Positions 17,242-26,214 of a DNA stretch of 64,000 nt are shown piece after piece (positions within the stretch are counted from its first letter, which is position 1; each line of letters starts with the position of its first letter). The translations under genes were made by a program, and so were the position numbers. The DNA is from Streptomyces albofaciens JCM 4342 (GTDB taxonomy: Bacteria > Actinomycetota > Actinomycetes > Streptomycetales > Streptomycetaceae): contig NZ_PDCM01000002.1 of assembly GCF_008634025.1 (NCBI RefSeq), positions 1,240,001-1,304,000 of the forward strand, written 5' to 3'. A model generated the notes under the pieces. It ran no database searches. It was not told where the DNA came from and saw nothing but the letters and a program-made list of their open reading frames with translations.

Positions 17242-18183
17242 ATGGATCTGGACCTGCGCAAGCTCCGCTACTTCCGCGCGGTGGCCGAGCACCGGCACTT
17301 CGGCCGGGCGGCACAGGAGCTGTTCGTCGCCCAGCCGGTGCTCAGCCGGCAGATCCGCGCGTTCGAACAGGAGCTGGGCTGCGCGCTGTTCACGCGGAGC
17401 ACGCGCAGCGTCGAACTGACCCCGGCGGGGCGGCGGTTGTACGACGAGGCGCCGCGGATCACCGCGGTGGTGGACACGGCGCTGCGGCGCGTCCACGAGG
17501 CCGGGCGGGGCGCACAGCGGCTCGTGGTCGCCTTCTCGCCCGGCCTCCACGTGGCGGACGCGATCCGGGCGTTCACGGCGCGCCACCCGGCGGTCGCGAT
17601 CGATGTCTTCCCGCTGCGCTGGTGGGAGCGGGACGCGCCGCTGCGCGACGGCCGCGCGGACGTCGGGTACCTCCGGCACCCCTTCGACGACACGGGGCTG
17701 CGCACCGTCCCCATCGGCCACGAGACCAAGGTCGCGTGCCTGCCCGTGACGCATCCGCTCGCCGGCCGCCCCGCCCTCACCTCGGCCGATCTCGACGGCG
17801 AGCCGGTCCTCGACGTCCGGACGCGGCGGACGTCCTCCCTGGAGGAGAAGTTCGAGCTGATCGCCTCCGGCCAGGGCATCGCGCTCGTCCCCCTCAGCGT
17901 CGCGGGCTCGTACTCCCGGCCCGGCCTGGTCTACCTGCCCGTCACCGACGCCCCGCCCGTCGGCACCTGCCTGGCGGCACCCGAGGGCAACTGCACCGGC
18001 CTCGTACGGGACTTCCTGGACCTCGCCACCGCGATACTGCGCCGCCCGGCCAACGCACCGCAGCCCTCGTCAGGGCTTCGGGTCGCGGGCGTCGTAGCGG
18101 GCGAAGTCGCGCCGCCACAGGCCGAGGAGCAGCACCGCCACGACGCAGGCCAGGCCGCCGCCGACGACCGCCGCGGCAGGTGA
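17242..18183 (+). CDS. LysR-family transcriptional regulator
   Basis: 313 residues. The N-terminal winged helix is textbook: LRKLRYFRAVAEHRHFGRAAQELFVAQPVLSRQIRAFEQELGCALF (residues 4-50, quoted by position). A LysR substrate domain follows (LVVAFSPGL, then DGRADVGYL). The last roughly 38 residues, after FLDLATAILRRPANAPQPSSG, are charged and Gln/His-rich, and are encoded inside the convergent MFS gene: the two coding regions overlap tail to tail by 114 bases. A typical LysR protein would end near residue 275-295, so the original stop may have been lost. Confidence 0.88.
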   Translation: MDLDLRKLRYFRAVAEHRHFGRAAQELFVAQPVLSRQIRAFEQELGCALFTRSTRSVELTPAGRRLYDEAPRITAVVDTALRRVHEAGRGAQRLVVAFSPGLHVADAIRAFTARHPAVAIDVFPLRWWERDAPLRDGRADVGYLRHPFDDTGLRTVPIGHETKVACLPVTHPLAGRPALTSADLDGEPVLDVRTRRTSSLEEKFELIASGQGIALVPLSVAGSYSRPGLVYLPVTDAPPVGTCLAAPEGNCTGLVRDFLDLATAILRRPANAPQPSSGLRVAGVVAGEVAPPQAEEQHRHDAGQAAADDRRGR

Positions 18184-19386
18184 GGCGAGGTCGGCCGCCG
18201 AGCCGGCCAGGAAGTCACCGAGCCGGGGCCCGCCGGCGACCACGACGATGAAGACGCCCTGGAGGCGGCCGCGCATCCGGTCCGGCGCGGCGGCCTGGAG
18301 CATGGTGCCGCGGAAGACCATCGAGATGGTGTCGGCGCACCCGGCGACGGCCAGGAAGAACAGGCCGAGCCACAGGTGACGGGTGAGGCCGAAGCAGGCG
18401 ACGGCCGCTCCCCAGGCGACGACCGCGACCAGGATGGCCAGGCCGTGCCGGCGGACCGTACCGAGCCAGCCGGAGAACAGCGCGCCGAGCACCGCGCCGA
18501 CCGCGGGCGCCGCGACGAGCAGCCCCACCGTCTTCGCGTCACCGCCGAACCAGAGCACGGCGACGGCGGGGAACAGCGCGCGGGGCTGTGCCAGCACCAT
18601 GGCCGCGAGGTCGGCGAAGAAGGTCATGCGCAGATTCGGCCGGGTGGCCAGGAAGCGCAGCCCCTCCAGGACGGAGGGCCGGCGCGGCGTGCCCTCGTCA
18701 CCGTGGTCGGGGCGCATGGCGGGCAGCCGCCACATCGCGTACAGGGCGGCGGTGAAGGTCACCACGTCGATCAGGTACGCGGCCTGGTAGCCCCACAGGC
18801 CGACGAAGACACCGCCCAGCATCGGCCCGCCCATCATCCCGAGGTTGCTGGTGAGCGAGTTGAGGGCGTTGGCGGCGGGCAGCTGCTCGGGCGGCAGCAG
18901 GCGCGGGATCATCGACGAGCGGGCGGGCGAGTTCATCGCGAAGCAGACGGCCTGGAGGGCGACGACCGTGTAGAGCACCCAGACCTGCCGCACGTCCAGC
19001 AGCGCGGCGGCGGCCAGCGCCACGGACAGCACGGTGGCGCCCACCGCGGTGTACATGCCCAGTTTGCGGCGGTCGACGGTGTCGGCGATGGCACCGCCGT
19101 ACAGCCCGAAGACGATCAGCGGCACCAGCGAGCACAGGCCCACCGCGCCGACGGCGAAGGTGGAGCCGGTCAGGTCGTACACCTGGAGGGAGACCGCCAG
19201 CGCGGTCATCTGCTGGCCGACCCAGGAGACGGTGTTCCCGAACCACAGGCGGCGGTAGTGGACCGAGGTGCGCAGCGGCGTGATGTCGGCGAAGACGCGG
19301 GCGCGCAGCGGTGGACGGGACTTCGGTGTGGAGGGGGATATGGCAGGAGTCACGGGGCAGTAAAGCATGGTCGGTGGGTTTGCCAC
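18070..19386 (-). CDS. MFS transporter (enterobactin exporter/macrolide-efflux-like)
   Basis: 438 residues with about 12 membrane helices. It begins RPPLRARVFADITPLRTSVHYRRLWFGNTVSWVGQQMTALAV, the style of EntS/MefA-like DHA3 exporters, with GGAIADTVDRRKLGMYT as the MFS loop motif. The start is a GTG at 19386; an internal ATG seven codons later is possible, and neither has a strong ribosome binding site. The C-terminus overlaps the LysR gene by 114 bases on the other strand. Nothing adjacent identifies the cargo. Confidence 0.85.
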   Translation of the reverse strand: MANPPTMLYCPVTPAISPSTPKSRPPLRARVFADITPLRTSVHYRRLWFGNTVSWVGQQMTALAVSLQVYDLTGSTFAVGAVGLCSLVPLIVFGLYGGAIADTVDRRKLGMYTAVGATVLSVALAAAALLDVRQVWVLYTVVALQAVCFAMNSPARSSMIPRLLPPEQLPAANALNSLTSNLGMMGGPMLGGVFVGLWGYQAAYLIDVVTFTAALYAMWRLPAMRPDHGDEGTPRRPSVLEGLRFLATRPNLRMTFFADLAAMVLAQPRALFPAVAVLWFGGDAKTVGLLVAAPAVGAVLGALFSGWLGTVRRHGLAILVAVVAWGAAVACFGLTRHLWLGLFFLAVAGCADTISMVFRGTMLQAAAPDRMRGRLQGVFIVVVAGGPRLGDFLAGSAADLASPAAAVVGGGLACVVAVLLLGLWRRDFARYDARDPKP

Positions 19387-19437
19387 TTACCTGCGTGAGG
19401 TGTTCCACACCGCCCCGGACGGCCGCCGGGCCCCGCC

Positions 19438-20601
19438 TCACCCTCCCGAAAGCCCGTAGACCCGCCGCGCGTTGCCCGCCCCCACCAGCCCCGCGACCCG
19501 TGTCGCGTCCGCCGCCGACCAGGCGCCGGAGCGCACCCAGCCGCCGAGCACCTCCTCCAGTGCCGTGCGGAAGGCGGCGCTGCCGACCGTGTACAGCTCC
19601 GGGAGGCCGTAGGCGTCGGTGGAGAAGAGGAGTTTGCCGAAGGGGGTCAGTTCGAGGAAGGCGGCCAGGACGGCGGTCGCACCCGGGCCGGTGTGGCCGA
19701 GGGACAGGCCGACGTCGGCGTACACGTGCGGGAAGGCGTGGGCCAGGTAGCCGGCCTGGCGGTGGTACGGGTAGCAGTGCAGCAGGACCAGGTCCGTGCC
19801 GGTGCCCGCGGTGGCGTGGGCGAAGTCGGTGAGCAGGGCCGGGTCGCTGTGGTGCAGGCGCAGGTCGGGGTCGCCGAAGCCGGTGTGCAGCTGGAGGGGG
19901 CGGCCGGTGGCGATGGCGAGCCACAGCAGGTGGCGCAGGAGGACCGGGTCGGTGAGGCGGTGGGTGCCCGTCGCGAGCCAGGTGCGGGCGGCGGTCGCCA
20001 CGTCGGCGGCGGTGGGCGGTTCGGGGGCCAGGGCCAGCCCGTGGCGGTAGGCGGCGACGGACTTGAAGCCGACGGCGGTGCGCGCCGCGTCCCGTACGGC
20101 GTCGGCGAGCCCGGCCGTGAACACCTCCGCGGACGCGTCCGCGGCCTCCTCCCCCGCCGCCCGTACGCCCGCCGCGACCCGTTCCGCGAGCGTCTCCAGG
20201 CGGACGATCTCGTGCCCGGTGCCGCCGCCCGCCTCGGCCGTCTCGTGGGCTCCGGTGAGGTCGCCGGGCAGGCCAGTGTCGACCAGGTACGTGCCGATGC
20301 CGGTGCCGCCCAGCAGCAGGCGCCGTGTCTCGGCCGCGCCCAGTTCGCGCCGCCGGGCGAGGTACTCGCCGGGTGTGCAGTGCGGTGCGAGGCCGAGCAG
20401 CGGCGGGCACCAGCGGCGTACGGCGAAGCCCGTCTGGGTGTCGAAGAAGGTGGTGCCCGCGGCCGCGGGCCGGTCGGACTCGGTGAGGTACGACTCGAAG
20501 TCGGCGGCCGACAGGGCGCCGCGCAGCACGCCGTGGCAGTGCTGGTCGACGAGCGGCGGCAGGTCGAAAGCGCCGGTGCCGCCCGGTCCGGCCGTGGTCA
20601 T
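19438..20601 (-). CDS. Amidohydrolase family 2 protein, FluG N-domain-like
   Basis: 387 residues, TIM-barrel amidohydrolase. The metal-binding opening LVDQHCHGVLRG (HxH) lies near residue 18, QLHTGFGDPD near 245, VLLHCYPYHRQAGYLA near 275 and LLFSTDAYGLPELY near 330 (the terminal metal Asp). Directly downstream of, and translationally tied to, a glutamine-synthetase-like gene. In fungal FluG and plant nodulin/GSI proteins these two domains are fused in the same functional pairing, so the products probably act on one gamma-glutamyl substrate. GGAGGC lies 5 bases before ATG 20601. The initiation region is a near-copy of the one for the preceding minicistron. Confidence 0.85.
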   Translation of the reverse strand: MTTAGPGGTGAFDLPPLVDQHCHGVLRGALSAADFESYLTESDRPAAAGTTFFDTQTGFAVRRWCPPLLGLAPHCTPGEYLARRRELGAAETRRLLLGGTGIGTYLVDTGLPGDLTGAHETAEAGGGTGHEIVRLETLAERVAAGVRAAGEEAADASAEVFTAGLADAVRDAARTAVGFKSVAAYRHGLALAPEPPTAADVATAARTWLATGTHRLTDPVLLRHLLWLAIATGRPLQLHTGFGDPDLRLHHSDPALLTDFAHATAGTGTDLVLLHCYPYHRQAGYLAHAFPHVYADVGLSLGHTGPGATAVLAAFLELTPFGKLLFSTDAYGLPELYTVGSAAFRTALEEVLGGWVRSGAWSAADATRVAGLVGAGNARRVYGLSGG

Positions 20602-20621
20602 CGGTGCCTCCAGGTGGTCAT
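20598..20621 (-). CDS. Seven-codon minicistron MTTWRHR between the GS-like and amidohydrolase genes
   Basis: Its ATG shares a base with the GS-like TGA (TGATG) and its TGA overlaps the amidohydrolase ATG (ATGA). Both starts have their own GGAGG: the strand reads GGAGGTACTGATGACCACC then GGAGGCACCGATGACCACG, a 20-bp near-perfect tandem copy. It may relay ribosomes from one gene to the next, or simply be a duplicated initiation region. Confidence 0.45.
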   Translation of the reverse strand: MTTWRHR

Positions 20622-22054
20622 CAGTACCTCCAGCGGGTCGCGGCGGCGATCTCCTCGGGCCCGATGTCGGCGAAGTGCGCCGCCTCGGCGCGGCGGACCG
20701 CGATCACCGCGCCGTGCAGCACCTCGCCCATGGCCTCGGCCAGCGTGCCGGAGCGGGCCAGCAGGTCGGTGGACTCGGTGAGCGAGGCGGGCAGGCGGAC
20801 GATGCCGCGCCGGGCGCGTTCGCGGACGCCCAGGGCGCCCGGGTCGCCGCTGACCGGCGGCGGCAGTTCGGCGCCCGCGGACAGGCCGTGCAGCCCGGCG
20901 GCGATCACCGTGCCGACGGCGAGGTACGGGTTGGCGGCGGCGTCGAACGGCTTGACCTCGGCGTGCCCGCCGTCCGGGTCGCCGGGCGCGCCGATGACCA
21001 GCCGCAGCGCGGCCTCCCGGTTCTCCACGCCCCAGCACTGGTAGGCGCCCACCCACATGGAGGGAGCCAGCCGCAGGTAACTGGCGGGCGAGGGGCAGCC
21101 GACGGCGAGCAGGGCGGGCAGTGCCTCCAGGATGCCGCCGAGGAAGCGTACGGCGTCCGGGTCCAGGCTCCACCGGGCGTCCGGGTCCCGGTGCAGGCTG
21201 CGTTCACCGCGGCGCAGGCTGAGGTGGAGGTGGCAGCCGTTGCCGACCTGACCGGCGACGACCGAGGGCGCGAAACTGGCGCGCAGGCCGTGCCGCAGCG
21301 AGACGGCCCGTACGGTCTCGCGGACGAGCACCAGGTCGTCGGCGGCGCGCAGCGGGTCGGCCGGTGCGGTGGACACCTCGAACTGGCCCGGCGCGTACTC
21401 GGGGTGGAGCTGGAACACCTCCACGCCCTGGAGGGCCAGCGCCTCGGCCACATCGCGGAGGTAGTCGGAGAGTTCGACGACGCGCGTCATGCCGTAGGCG
21501 GGGCCGGCGCACGGGTACTCCAGGGGTTCGCCGGTGCCCACGGCCCCGTCGAGGCGCCCGCCGTCCGCCGCCCCGGCCGGCCACCGGTCGTGCACCGGCG
21601 CCCGGCTGACGACCCATTCGGTCTCGAACCCCATCCGCAGGGTCAGGCCCGCGTCGGCGGCGCGTTCCACCATGCGGCGGGCGAACTGCCGCTGGCAGCC
21701 GGGGTGGGGCGTGCCGAGCTGGTCGTAGCGGTCGACCGGTGCCCAGGCCCAGCCGGGCTGTGCGGCGAGGACGGTGAGCCGCTCCAGGTCGGGGAAGAGC
21801 CGCAGATCGCCGTCGGGGCCGCCGAGGTGGGCGGAGGTGGTGATGGCGTCGTCGGAGGTGAAGACGTCGAAGACCGGTGACATGCCGACACCGCGCTGGA
21901 CGGCGGGTGCCAGCCGGGCGGTCGGCACGGTTTTCGTACGGGTGATGCCCGCGTTGTCCACCCAGGTCAGGGCGATGGCACGGACGTGTTCCGCGTCCAG
22001 GCGCGCCGCCGTCTGGCGGGCGTCGCCCCACTGTTGCGCCGGCACCGGTCCCAT
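20621..22054 (-). CDS. Glutamine-synthetase-like gamma-glutamyl ligase
   Basis: 477 residues of the GS type I superfamily. Seen: an N-terminal beta-grasp with LTWVDNAGITRTKTVP, MGFETEWVVSR (first metal Glu), AGQVGNGCHLHLSL (GxGxHxHxSL metal/ammonium region), APSMWVGAYQCWGVENREAALR (ATP/NRE motif), EVKPFDAAANPYLAVG and the C-terminal domain. The adenylylation-loop tyrosine of housekeeping GlnA is not evident. Streptomyces GlnA2-4 paralogues ligate glutamate to polyamines or ethanolamine; this one could do similar work, inferred from its coupling to a FluG-type amidohydrolase. ATG 22054 has GAGGGGAC upstream. The DNA-level start is clear; the substrate is not. Confidence 0.85.
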   Translation of the reverse strand: MGPVPAQQWGDARQTAARLDAEHVRAIALTWVDNAGITRTKTVPTARLAPAVQRGVGMSPVFDVFTSDDAITTSAHLGGPDGDLRLFPDLERLTVLAAQPGWAWAPVDRYDQLGTPHPGCQRQFARRMVERAADAGLTLRMGFETEWVVSRAPVHDRWPAGAADGGRLDGAVGTGEPLEYPCAGPAYGMTRVVELSDYLRDVAEALALQGVEVFQLHPEYAPGQFEVSTAPADPLRAADDLVLVRETVRAVSLRHGLRASFAPSVVAGQVGNGCHLHLSLRRGERSLHRDPDARWSLDPDAVRFLGGILEALPALLAVGCPSPASYLRLAPSMWVGAYQCWGVENREAALRLVIGAPGDPDGGHAEVKPFDAAANPYLAVGTVIAAGLHGLSAGAELPPPVSGDPGALGVRERARRGIVRLPASLTESTDLLARSGTLAEAMGEVLHGAVIAVRRAEAAHFADIGPEEIAAATRWRY

Positions 22055-22127
22055 GGCGCGTGTCCCCTCGCTCGGCGGCCGGTCGGGCCGGACGGCTCCC
22101 CGTTTCCCGTACGGTCCGATCGGCCGG

Positions 22128-24200
22128 TCACGGACAGTCGAACTCGCACCATACGCACTTTCCGGTGCCGCGCGGCTCCACACCCCATACATCCGCCAGC
22201 CGGTCCACCAGGAGCAGCCCGCGGCCGGACATCGCGGCCTCGTCGGCGTCGCGGCGCCGGGGCAGCGCGCTGGAGCGGTCGGCCACCTCCAGCCGCAGTC
22301 GCCGGTCGGTGCCGTGCGGCATCCGTACGGTCACCAGCGCCGCGCCGTCGGTGTGCAGGAGCGCGTTGGTGATCAGTTCGTCGGCGGCCAGCTCGACCTC
22401 CTCGGCGCGCTCCCGGGCGCCCCAGGCCCGTACCGCGGAGCGGATCATGTGGCGGGCGGCGGACAGCCCCTGGGGGTCGTCGGGTGCGACGTGCTGCTGG
22501 AGCCGGCCGGCCGCCGGTGCGACGGGCTCGCCGCCGCGCCGCAGGATCAGCATCGCCATGTCGTCGTCGCCGGGCCGCTCGGCCGCCAGGTCGCACAGCC
22601 GGTCGGCCAGCCGCTGTACGTCCTGCGGGCCGTCGCGGACCACTCTGGCCAGGTGCCGCACGCCCTCCTCGATGTCGGCACCGGGCTGTTCCACCAGCCC
22701 GTCGGTGTACAGGACGAGGGTCTCGCCGACGGCCAGGTGGACGGTGGTGACGGGGTAGTCCAGGTCCCGGAAGCCGGTCGCGATGCCGAGCGGGAGGCCG
22801 CCGGTCACCTCCAGGCGGCGGCAGTGGCCCTCGGCGTGCCGCAGCAGCGGGTCCACGTGTCCGGCGCGCACCAGCCGCACCGTGCCGGCGGTCAGGTCGG
22901 CCTCCGCGTAGGTGCAGGTGGCGAAGCGGTCGGTGTCCAGTTCGCCGAGGAAGGCGGAGGCGCGGGCCATGACGGTGGCGGGGGCGTGGCCCTCGGCGGC
23001 GTAGGCGCGCAGCACGATGCGCAGCTGGCCCATGACGGTCGCGGCGTGGGTGTCGTGCCCCTGGACGTCCCCGATCACGGCGGCGACCCGGCCCTCGGGC
23101 AGCGGGATCACGTCGTACCAGTCGCCGCCGATGTCCCGGCCGATGCGGGCGGCGCGGTAGCGGACGGCGATCTGGGCGCCGGGGATGCCGGGGATGCGGC
23201 GCGGCAGCATGGCCTGCTGGAGGCCCTCGGCGAGGTCGTGCTCCTGGTCGTAGAGCATGGCGCGGGCCAGGCTCTGCGCGACGCTGGAGCCGAGCGCGAG
23301 CAGGAGATTGCGCTCCTGTACGCCGAACGGGTTCTCCGAGCGGTAGAACAGCCCCACCACGCCGATCGGCCGGGCCTGCGCGATGAGCGGCAGATACGCG
23401 GCGGAGCCGAAGTCCATCCGTTCGAGGTGCGGCCAGAGCGCGGGGTAGCGCTCGGCGAACTCGGCGCGGGAGCGGATGAAGCAGGGCGTGAGGGTGCGCA
23501 CCACCTCGCTCATCGGGTACTCGTCCTCGACCCGCAGCACCTCCTGCTGCGGTACGAAGCTGCCCGCCTGCCCCTCGTGGACCACCCGGATGCGGCCCGC
23601 CTCGACCAGGCCGACGATGACGTTCCGCGCGCCCAGCCGGGTCAGCGCCTGGTCGTCGCCGAGCACGTCGATGACGTCCCGGACGGTGCGGGCGTGGGCC
23701 AGCGCGGCCGTGGTGCGCTCCACCAGGCCGGTGTTGCGCAGTCTGCGCGCGTGCGCCTGGGCGCGTTCCGCGGCCTGGGCGTACTCCTGGCTGGCGTCCC
23801 GGACGACGCCGATGACGCGGCGCGCCCGGCCGTCCTCGTCCCGGCGGATGCTGGCCTGGGTGTGGGTCCAGCGCACCGCGCCGTCCCGCAGCCGGACGCG
23901 GAAGTAGGCGCCGTAGGAGTCGCTGCCGTCCTTCAGGGACCGGGTGACGACGGCGTCCAGGCGGGCCGCCTCGTCCGGCGGCAGACGGCAGGCCAGGGTG
24001 GCCGGATCGGAGTCGTACTCCTCCGGCCGCAGGTCGAAGACCTCAAGAGCGGAGCCGTCCATGTGCATACGGCCGCTGTCGAGGTCCCAGTCGAAGCCGC
24101 CCATGCCGTTCAGGGCCAGGGTCAGGTCCGGGTGGGCCGGCCAGTCGTCCGGCACCGACACGGCCGACGGCTTCGCACCCCGGTCAGCCATGTCCGCCAC
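22128..24200 (-). CDS. PAS-GAF-SpoIIE phosphatase with C-terminal RsbW-like ATPase domain
   Basis: 690 residues, domains in order: PAS (about 28-130), GAF (about 160-310), PP2C/SpoIIE phosphatase (about 330-545) with GRDIGGDWYDVIPL, AVIGDVQGHD, LVLYTDGLVE and DDDMAMLIL supplying the metal aspartates, then a histidine-kinase-like ATPase domain (about 570-690) with ELAADELITNALLHTDG and SGRGLLLVDRLADVWG. Such Streptomyces proteins dephosphorylate anti-sigma-factor antagonists and may also phosphorylate them, integrating signals through PAS and GAF. No sigma or anti-sigma gene is adjacent. The ATPase end closely parallels the truncated gene at the left edge of the window. Confidence 0.93.
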   Translation of the reverse strand: MADMADRGAKPSAVSVPDDWPAHPDLTLALNGMGGFDWDLDSGRMHMDGSALEVFDLRPEEYDSDPATLACRLPPDEAARLDAVVTRSLKDGSDSYGAYFRVRLRDGAVRWTHTQASIRRDEDGRARRVIGVVRDASQEYAQAAERAQAHARRLRNTGLVERTTAALAHARTVRDVIDVLGDDQALTRLGARNVIVGLVEAGRIRVVHEGQAGSFVPQQEVLRVEDEYPMSEVVRTLTPCFIRSRAEFAERYPALWPHLERMDFGSAAYLPLIAQARPIGVVGLFYRSENPFGVQERNLLLALGSSVAQSLARAMLYDQEHDLAEGLQQAMLPRRIPGIPGAQIAVRYRAARIGRDIGGDWYDVIPLPEGRVAAVIGDVQGHDTHAATVMGQLRIVLRAYAAEGHAPATVMARASAFLGELDTDRFATCTYAEADLTAGTVRLVRAGHVDPLLRHAEGHCRRLEVTGGLPLGIATGFRDLDYPVTTVHLAVGETLVLYTDGLVEQPGADIEEGVRHLARVVRDGPQDVQRLADRLCDLAAERPGDDDMAMLILRRGGEPVAPAAGRLQQHVAPDDPQGLSAARHMIRSAVRAWGARERAEEVELAADELITNALLHTDGAALVTVRMPHGTDRRLRLEVADRSSALPRRRDADEAAMSGRGLLLVDRLADVWGVEPRGTGKCVWCEFDCP

Positions 24201-24343
24201 TTTGCCACATTCCTCCGCTTTACGGGCGGTGGGGCAGCCGCGGCCCGGCCGGTCGGGCTCGCCCTGACTTGCGCATCAGTCAGTACGCAACATGACGCAT
24301 AAACCGTTGAAAATCGCGGTCTCGCGCCGCCCCTCCTCCACCT

Positions 24344-24362
24344 CGTTGAGATTTCCTCAACG
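24344..24362. promoter_or_regulatory. Inverted repeat upstream of the XRE-TetR gene, probable operator
   Basis: CGTTGAG-ATTTC-CTCAACG, a perfect 7-nt inverted repeat with a 5-nt spacer, ends 20 bases before the regulator ATG. A further half-site CGTTGA lies at 24305. The size and position suit autoregulation by the XRE-TetR protein and control of the downstream carnitine genes. Confidence 0.55.
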
Positions 24363-24382
24363 CACTGTTACGGTCCCGGACC

Positions 24383-25249
24383 ATGACCGAAGACCCCGGC
24401 ACCCGGATCGCCGACGACGGCGACGTGGCCGACCGCGTGAAGCAGGTGGTCGAGCGCCTCGGGTGCAGCCGCCGCGAGTTCGCCCGGCGGATCGTGATGG
24501 ACCCCTCCAAGCTGTCCCGGTCGCTGGGCGGCACCCGGCGCTTCACCCTCGCCGAGATCGTGCGCGTCGCGGACATCGGCGGCGTGGACGTGGCGTGGCT
24601 GCTCGGCTCGCCCGCCGGGTCCCCGGCACCGGCGCGCGGCCGGGAGCCGGCCGCGGTGCCCGAGGGCGGCCGCCCGCTGCAGATCGTCCGGGAGACCGTC
24701 CGGCTGATCGCCGAGCACGGCTTCCACGCCGTACGGGTCGCCGACATCGCCGCCGCCTGCGGCACCAGCACGGCCGCCGTGCACTACCACTTCCCCGGCC
24801 GCGACGAACTGCTGGAAGCGGCCGTGCGCTGGTGCATGGACGAGGACACCGCGCGGCGTGCGGCGGGTCTGGCCGAAGCGCCCGACGCGCGCGCCGAACT
24901 GCTGCACCTGATCGCGCTCCAGACGCCGCGCACCGCACAGCAGCGGCGCCAGTGGCTGGTCTGGCTCGACCTGTGGGCGCAGGCCGCCCGCTCCACCGCC
25001 GTCGGACGACTGCACGAGCACTACTACCGGCAGTGGCGGACCACCGTCGCCGATGTGCTGCGCCGGGGCGTCGAGCAGGGCGTCTTCCGTCCCGTGGACC
25101 CCGAGTCCACCGCGCTGCGGCTGACCGCGCTCATCGACGGCCTGGCCACCCAGGTGCTCGCCACCGCGCCGGACAGCACCACCCCCGACAGCATGCACGC
25201 GGCACTGCTCGCCTTCGTCGAGGGCGAACTGACGCCCGTGGACCCGTAG
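24383..25249 (+). CDS. XRE-TetR fusion regulator of the carnitine operon
   Basis: 288 residues with two DNA-binding heads. Residues about 12-75 form an XRE/Cro-like helix-turn-helix (CSRREFARRIVMDPSKLSRSLGGTRRFTLAEIVRVADIGG by position). After a Pro/Ala linker, residues about 98-145 form a TetR helix-turn-helix (AEHGFHAVRVADIAAACGTSTAAVHYHFPGRDELL) and the rest is a TetR ligand domain. The fusion is unusual. First gene of the unit: 30 bases separate it from the cleavage-enzyme gene. By context it senses carnitine or a breakdown product, comparable in role to CdhR of Pseudomonas but of an unrelated family. Confidence 0.88.
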   Translation: MTEDPGTRIADDGDVADRVKQVVERLGCSRREFARRIVMDPSKLSRSLGGTRRFTLAEIVRVADIGGVDVAWLLGSPAGSPAPARGREPAAVPEGGRPLQIVRETVRLIAEHGFHAVRVADIAAACGTSTAAVHYHFPGRDELLEAAVRWCMDEDTARRAAGLAEAPDARAELLHLIALQTPRTAQQRRQWLVWLDLWAQAARSTAVGRLHEHYYRQWRTTVADVLRRGVEQGVFRPVDPESTALRLTALIDGLATQVLATAPDSTTPDSMHAALLAFVEGELTPVDP

Positions 25250-25279
25250 TCGCCCCTCACTCACCCCAAGGAATCCGCC

Positions 25280-26167
25280 GTGAACAACGAGGTCATCATC
25301 ACCTGCGCGCTGACCGGCGCCGGCGACACCGTGCGCCGCTCCCCGCACGTGCCCGTCACCCCCGAGCAGATAGCGCGATCCGCCGTCGAGGCGGCCTCGG
25401 CCGGGGCCGCCGTCGTGCACATCCACGTACGCGACCCGGAGACCGGCGCCCCGTCCCGCGACCCCCGTCTGTACGCCGAGGTGGTCGGGCGGATCAAGGA
25501 GACCGGCACCGACGTCGTCGTCAACCTGACCGCCGGGATGGGCGGCGACCTCGTCGTCGACCCGGACGAGCCGCTGCGGCACCTGCCCGGCACGGACCTG
25601 GTCGGCGGCCTGGAGCGGCTGCCGCACGTCGAGGAACTGCTGCCCGACATCTGCACCCTGGACTGCGGCTCCCTGAACTTCGGCGACGGCTCCAGCCTGT
25701 ACGTGTCCACCCCGGACATGCTGCGCGCGGGCGCCCGGCGCATCCAGGAGCTGGGCGTCCGGCCGGAGCTGGAGATCTTCGACACCGGGCAGCTGTGGTT
25801 CGCCAAGCAGCTGCTCGCCGAGGGGCTGCTCGACGACCCGGCCGTCTTCCAGCTGTGCATGGGCATCCCGTGGGGCGCGCCGGCCGACCCGGGCGTGCTC
25901 CAGTCGATGGTCGCGATGCTCCCGGAGGGCGCGCAGTGGGCCAGCTTCGCGCTCGGCCGGATGCAGATGCCGTGGGTCGCGCAGTCCATCCTGCTCGGCG
26001 GCAACGTACGGGTGGGCCTGGAGGACAACCTGTATCTGAGCAAGGGCGTCCAGGCCACCAACGGGCAGCTGGTCGAACGCGCCGTGCAAATCACGGAGTT
26101 GCTGGGCGCGAGCGTCGCCACCCCGGACCAGGCCCGCGCGCGCCTCGGCCTGAGGCCGCGCGGCTGA
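25280..26167 (+). CDS. Beta-keto acid cleavage enzyme (BKACE), probable dehydrocarnitine cleavage enzyme
   Basis: 295 residues of the former DUF849 family. Zn-dependent enzymes of this family condense a beta-keto acid with acetyl-CoA and split off acetoacetate, leaving a new acyl-CoA. Seen: [13 protein letters not shown], the zinc histidines in [35 protein letters not shown] and [11 protein letters not shown] with the third metal ligand glutamate. A GTG start is used. The next genes are an L-carnitine dehydrogenase and a hotdog thioesterase, the trio known as cdhC-A-B in Pseudomonas aeruginosa, so dehydrocarnitine is the likely substrate, yielding betainyl-CoA and acetoacetate. Substrate from context, family from sequence. 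Confidence 0.88.
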   Translation: MNNEVIITCALTGAGDTVRRSPHVPVTPEQIARSAVEAASAGAAVVHIHVRDPETGAPSRDPRLYAEVVGRIKETGTDVVVNLTAGMGGDLVVDPDEPLRHLPGTDLVGGLERLPHVEELLPDICTLDCGSLNFGDGSSLYVSTPDMLRAGARRIQELGVRPELEIFDTGQLWFAKQLLAEGLLDDPAVFQLCMGIPWGAPADPGVLQSMVAMLPEGAQWASFALGRMQMPWVAQSILLGGNVRVGLEDNLYLSKGVQATNGQLVERAVQITELLGASVATPDQARARLGLRPRG

Positions 26168-26214
26168 CGCCGGACCGTACCGCCGTACCCGCTTCCCCAC
26201 CCCCAGGAGTTCCC

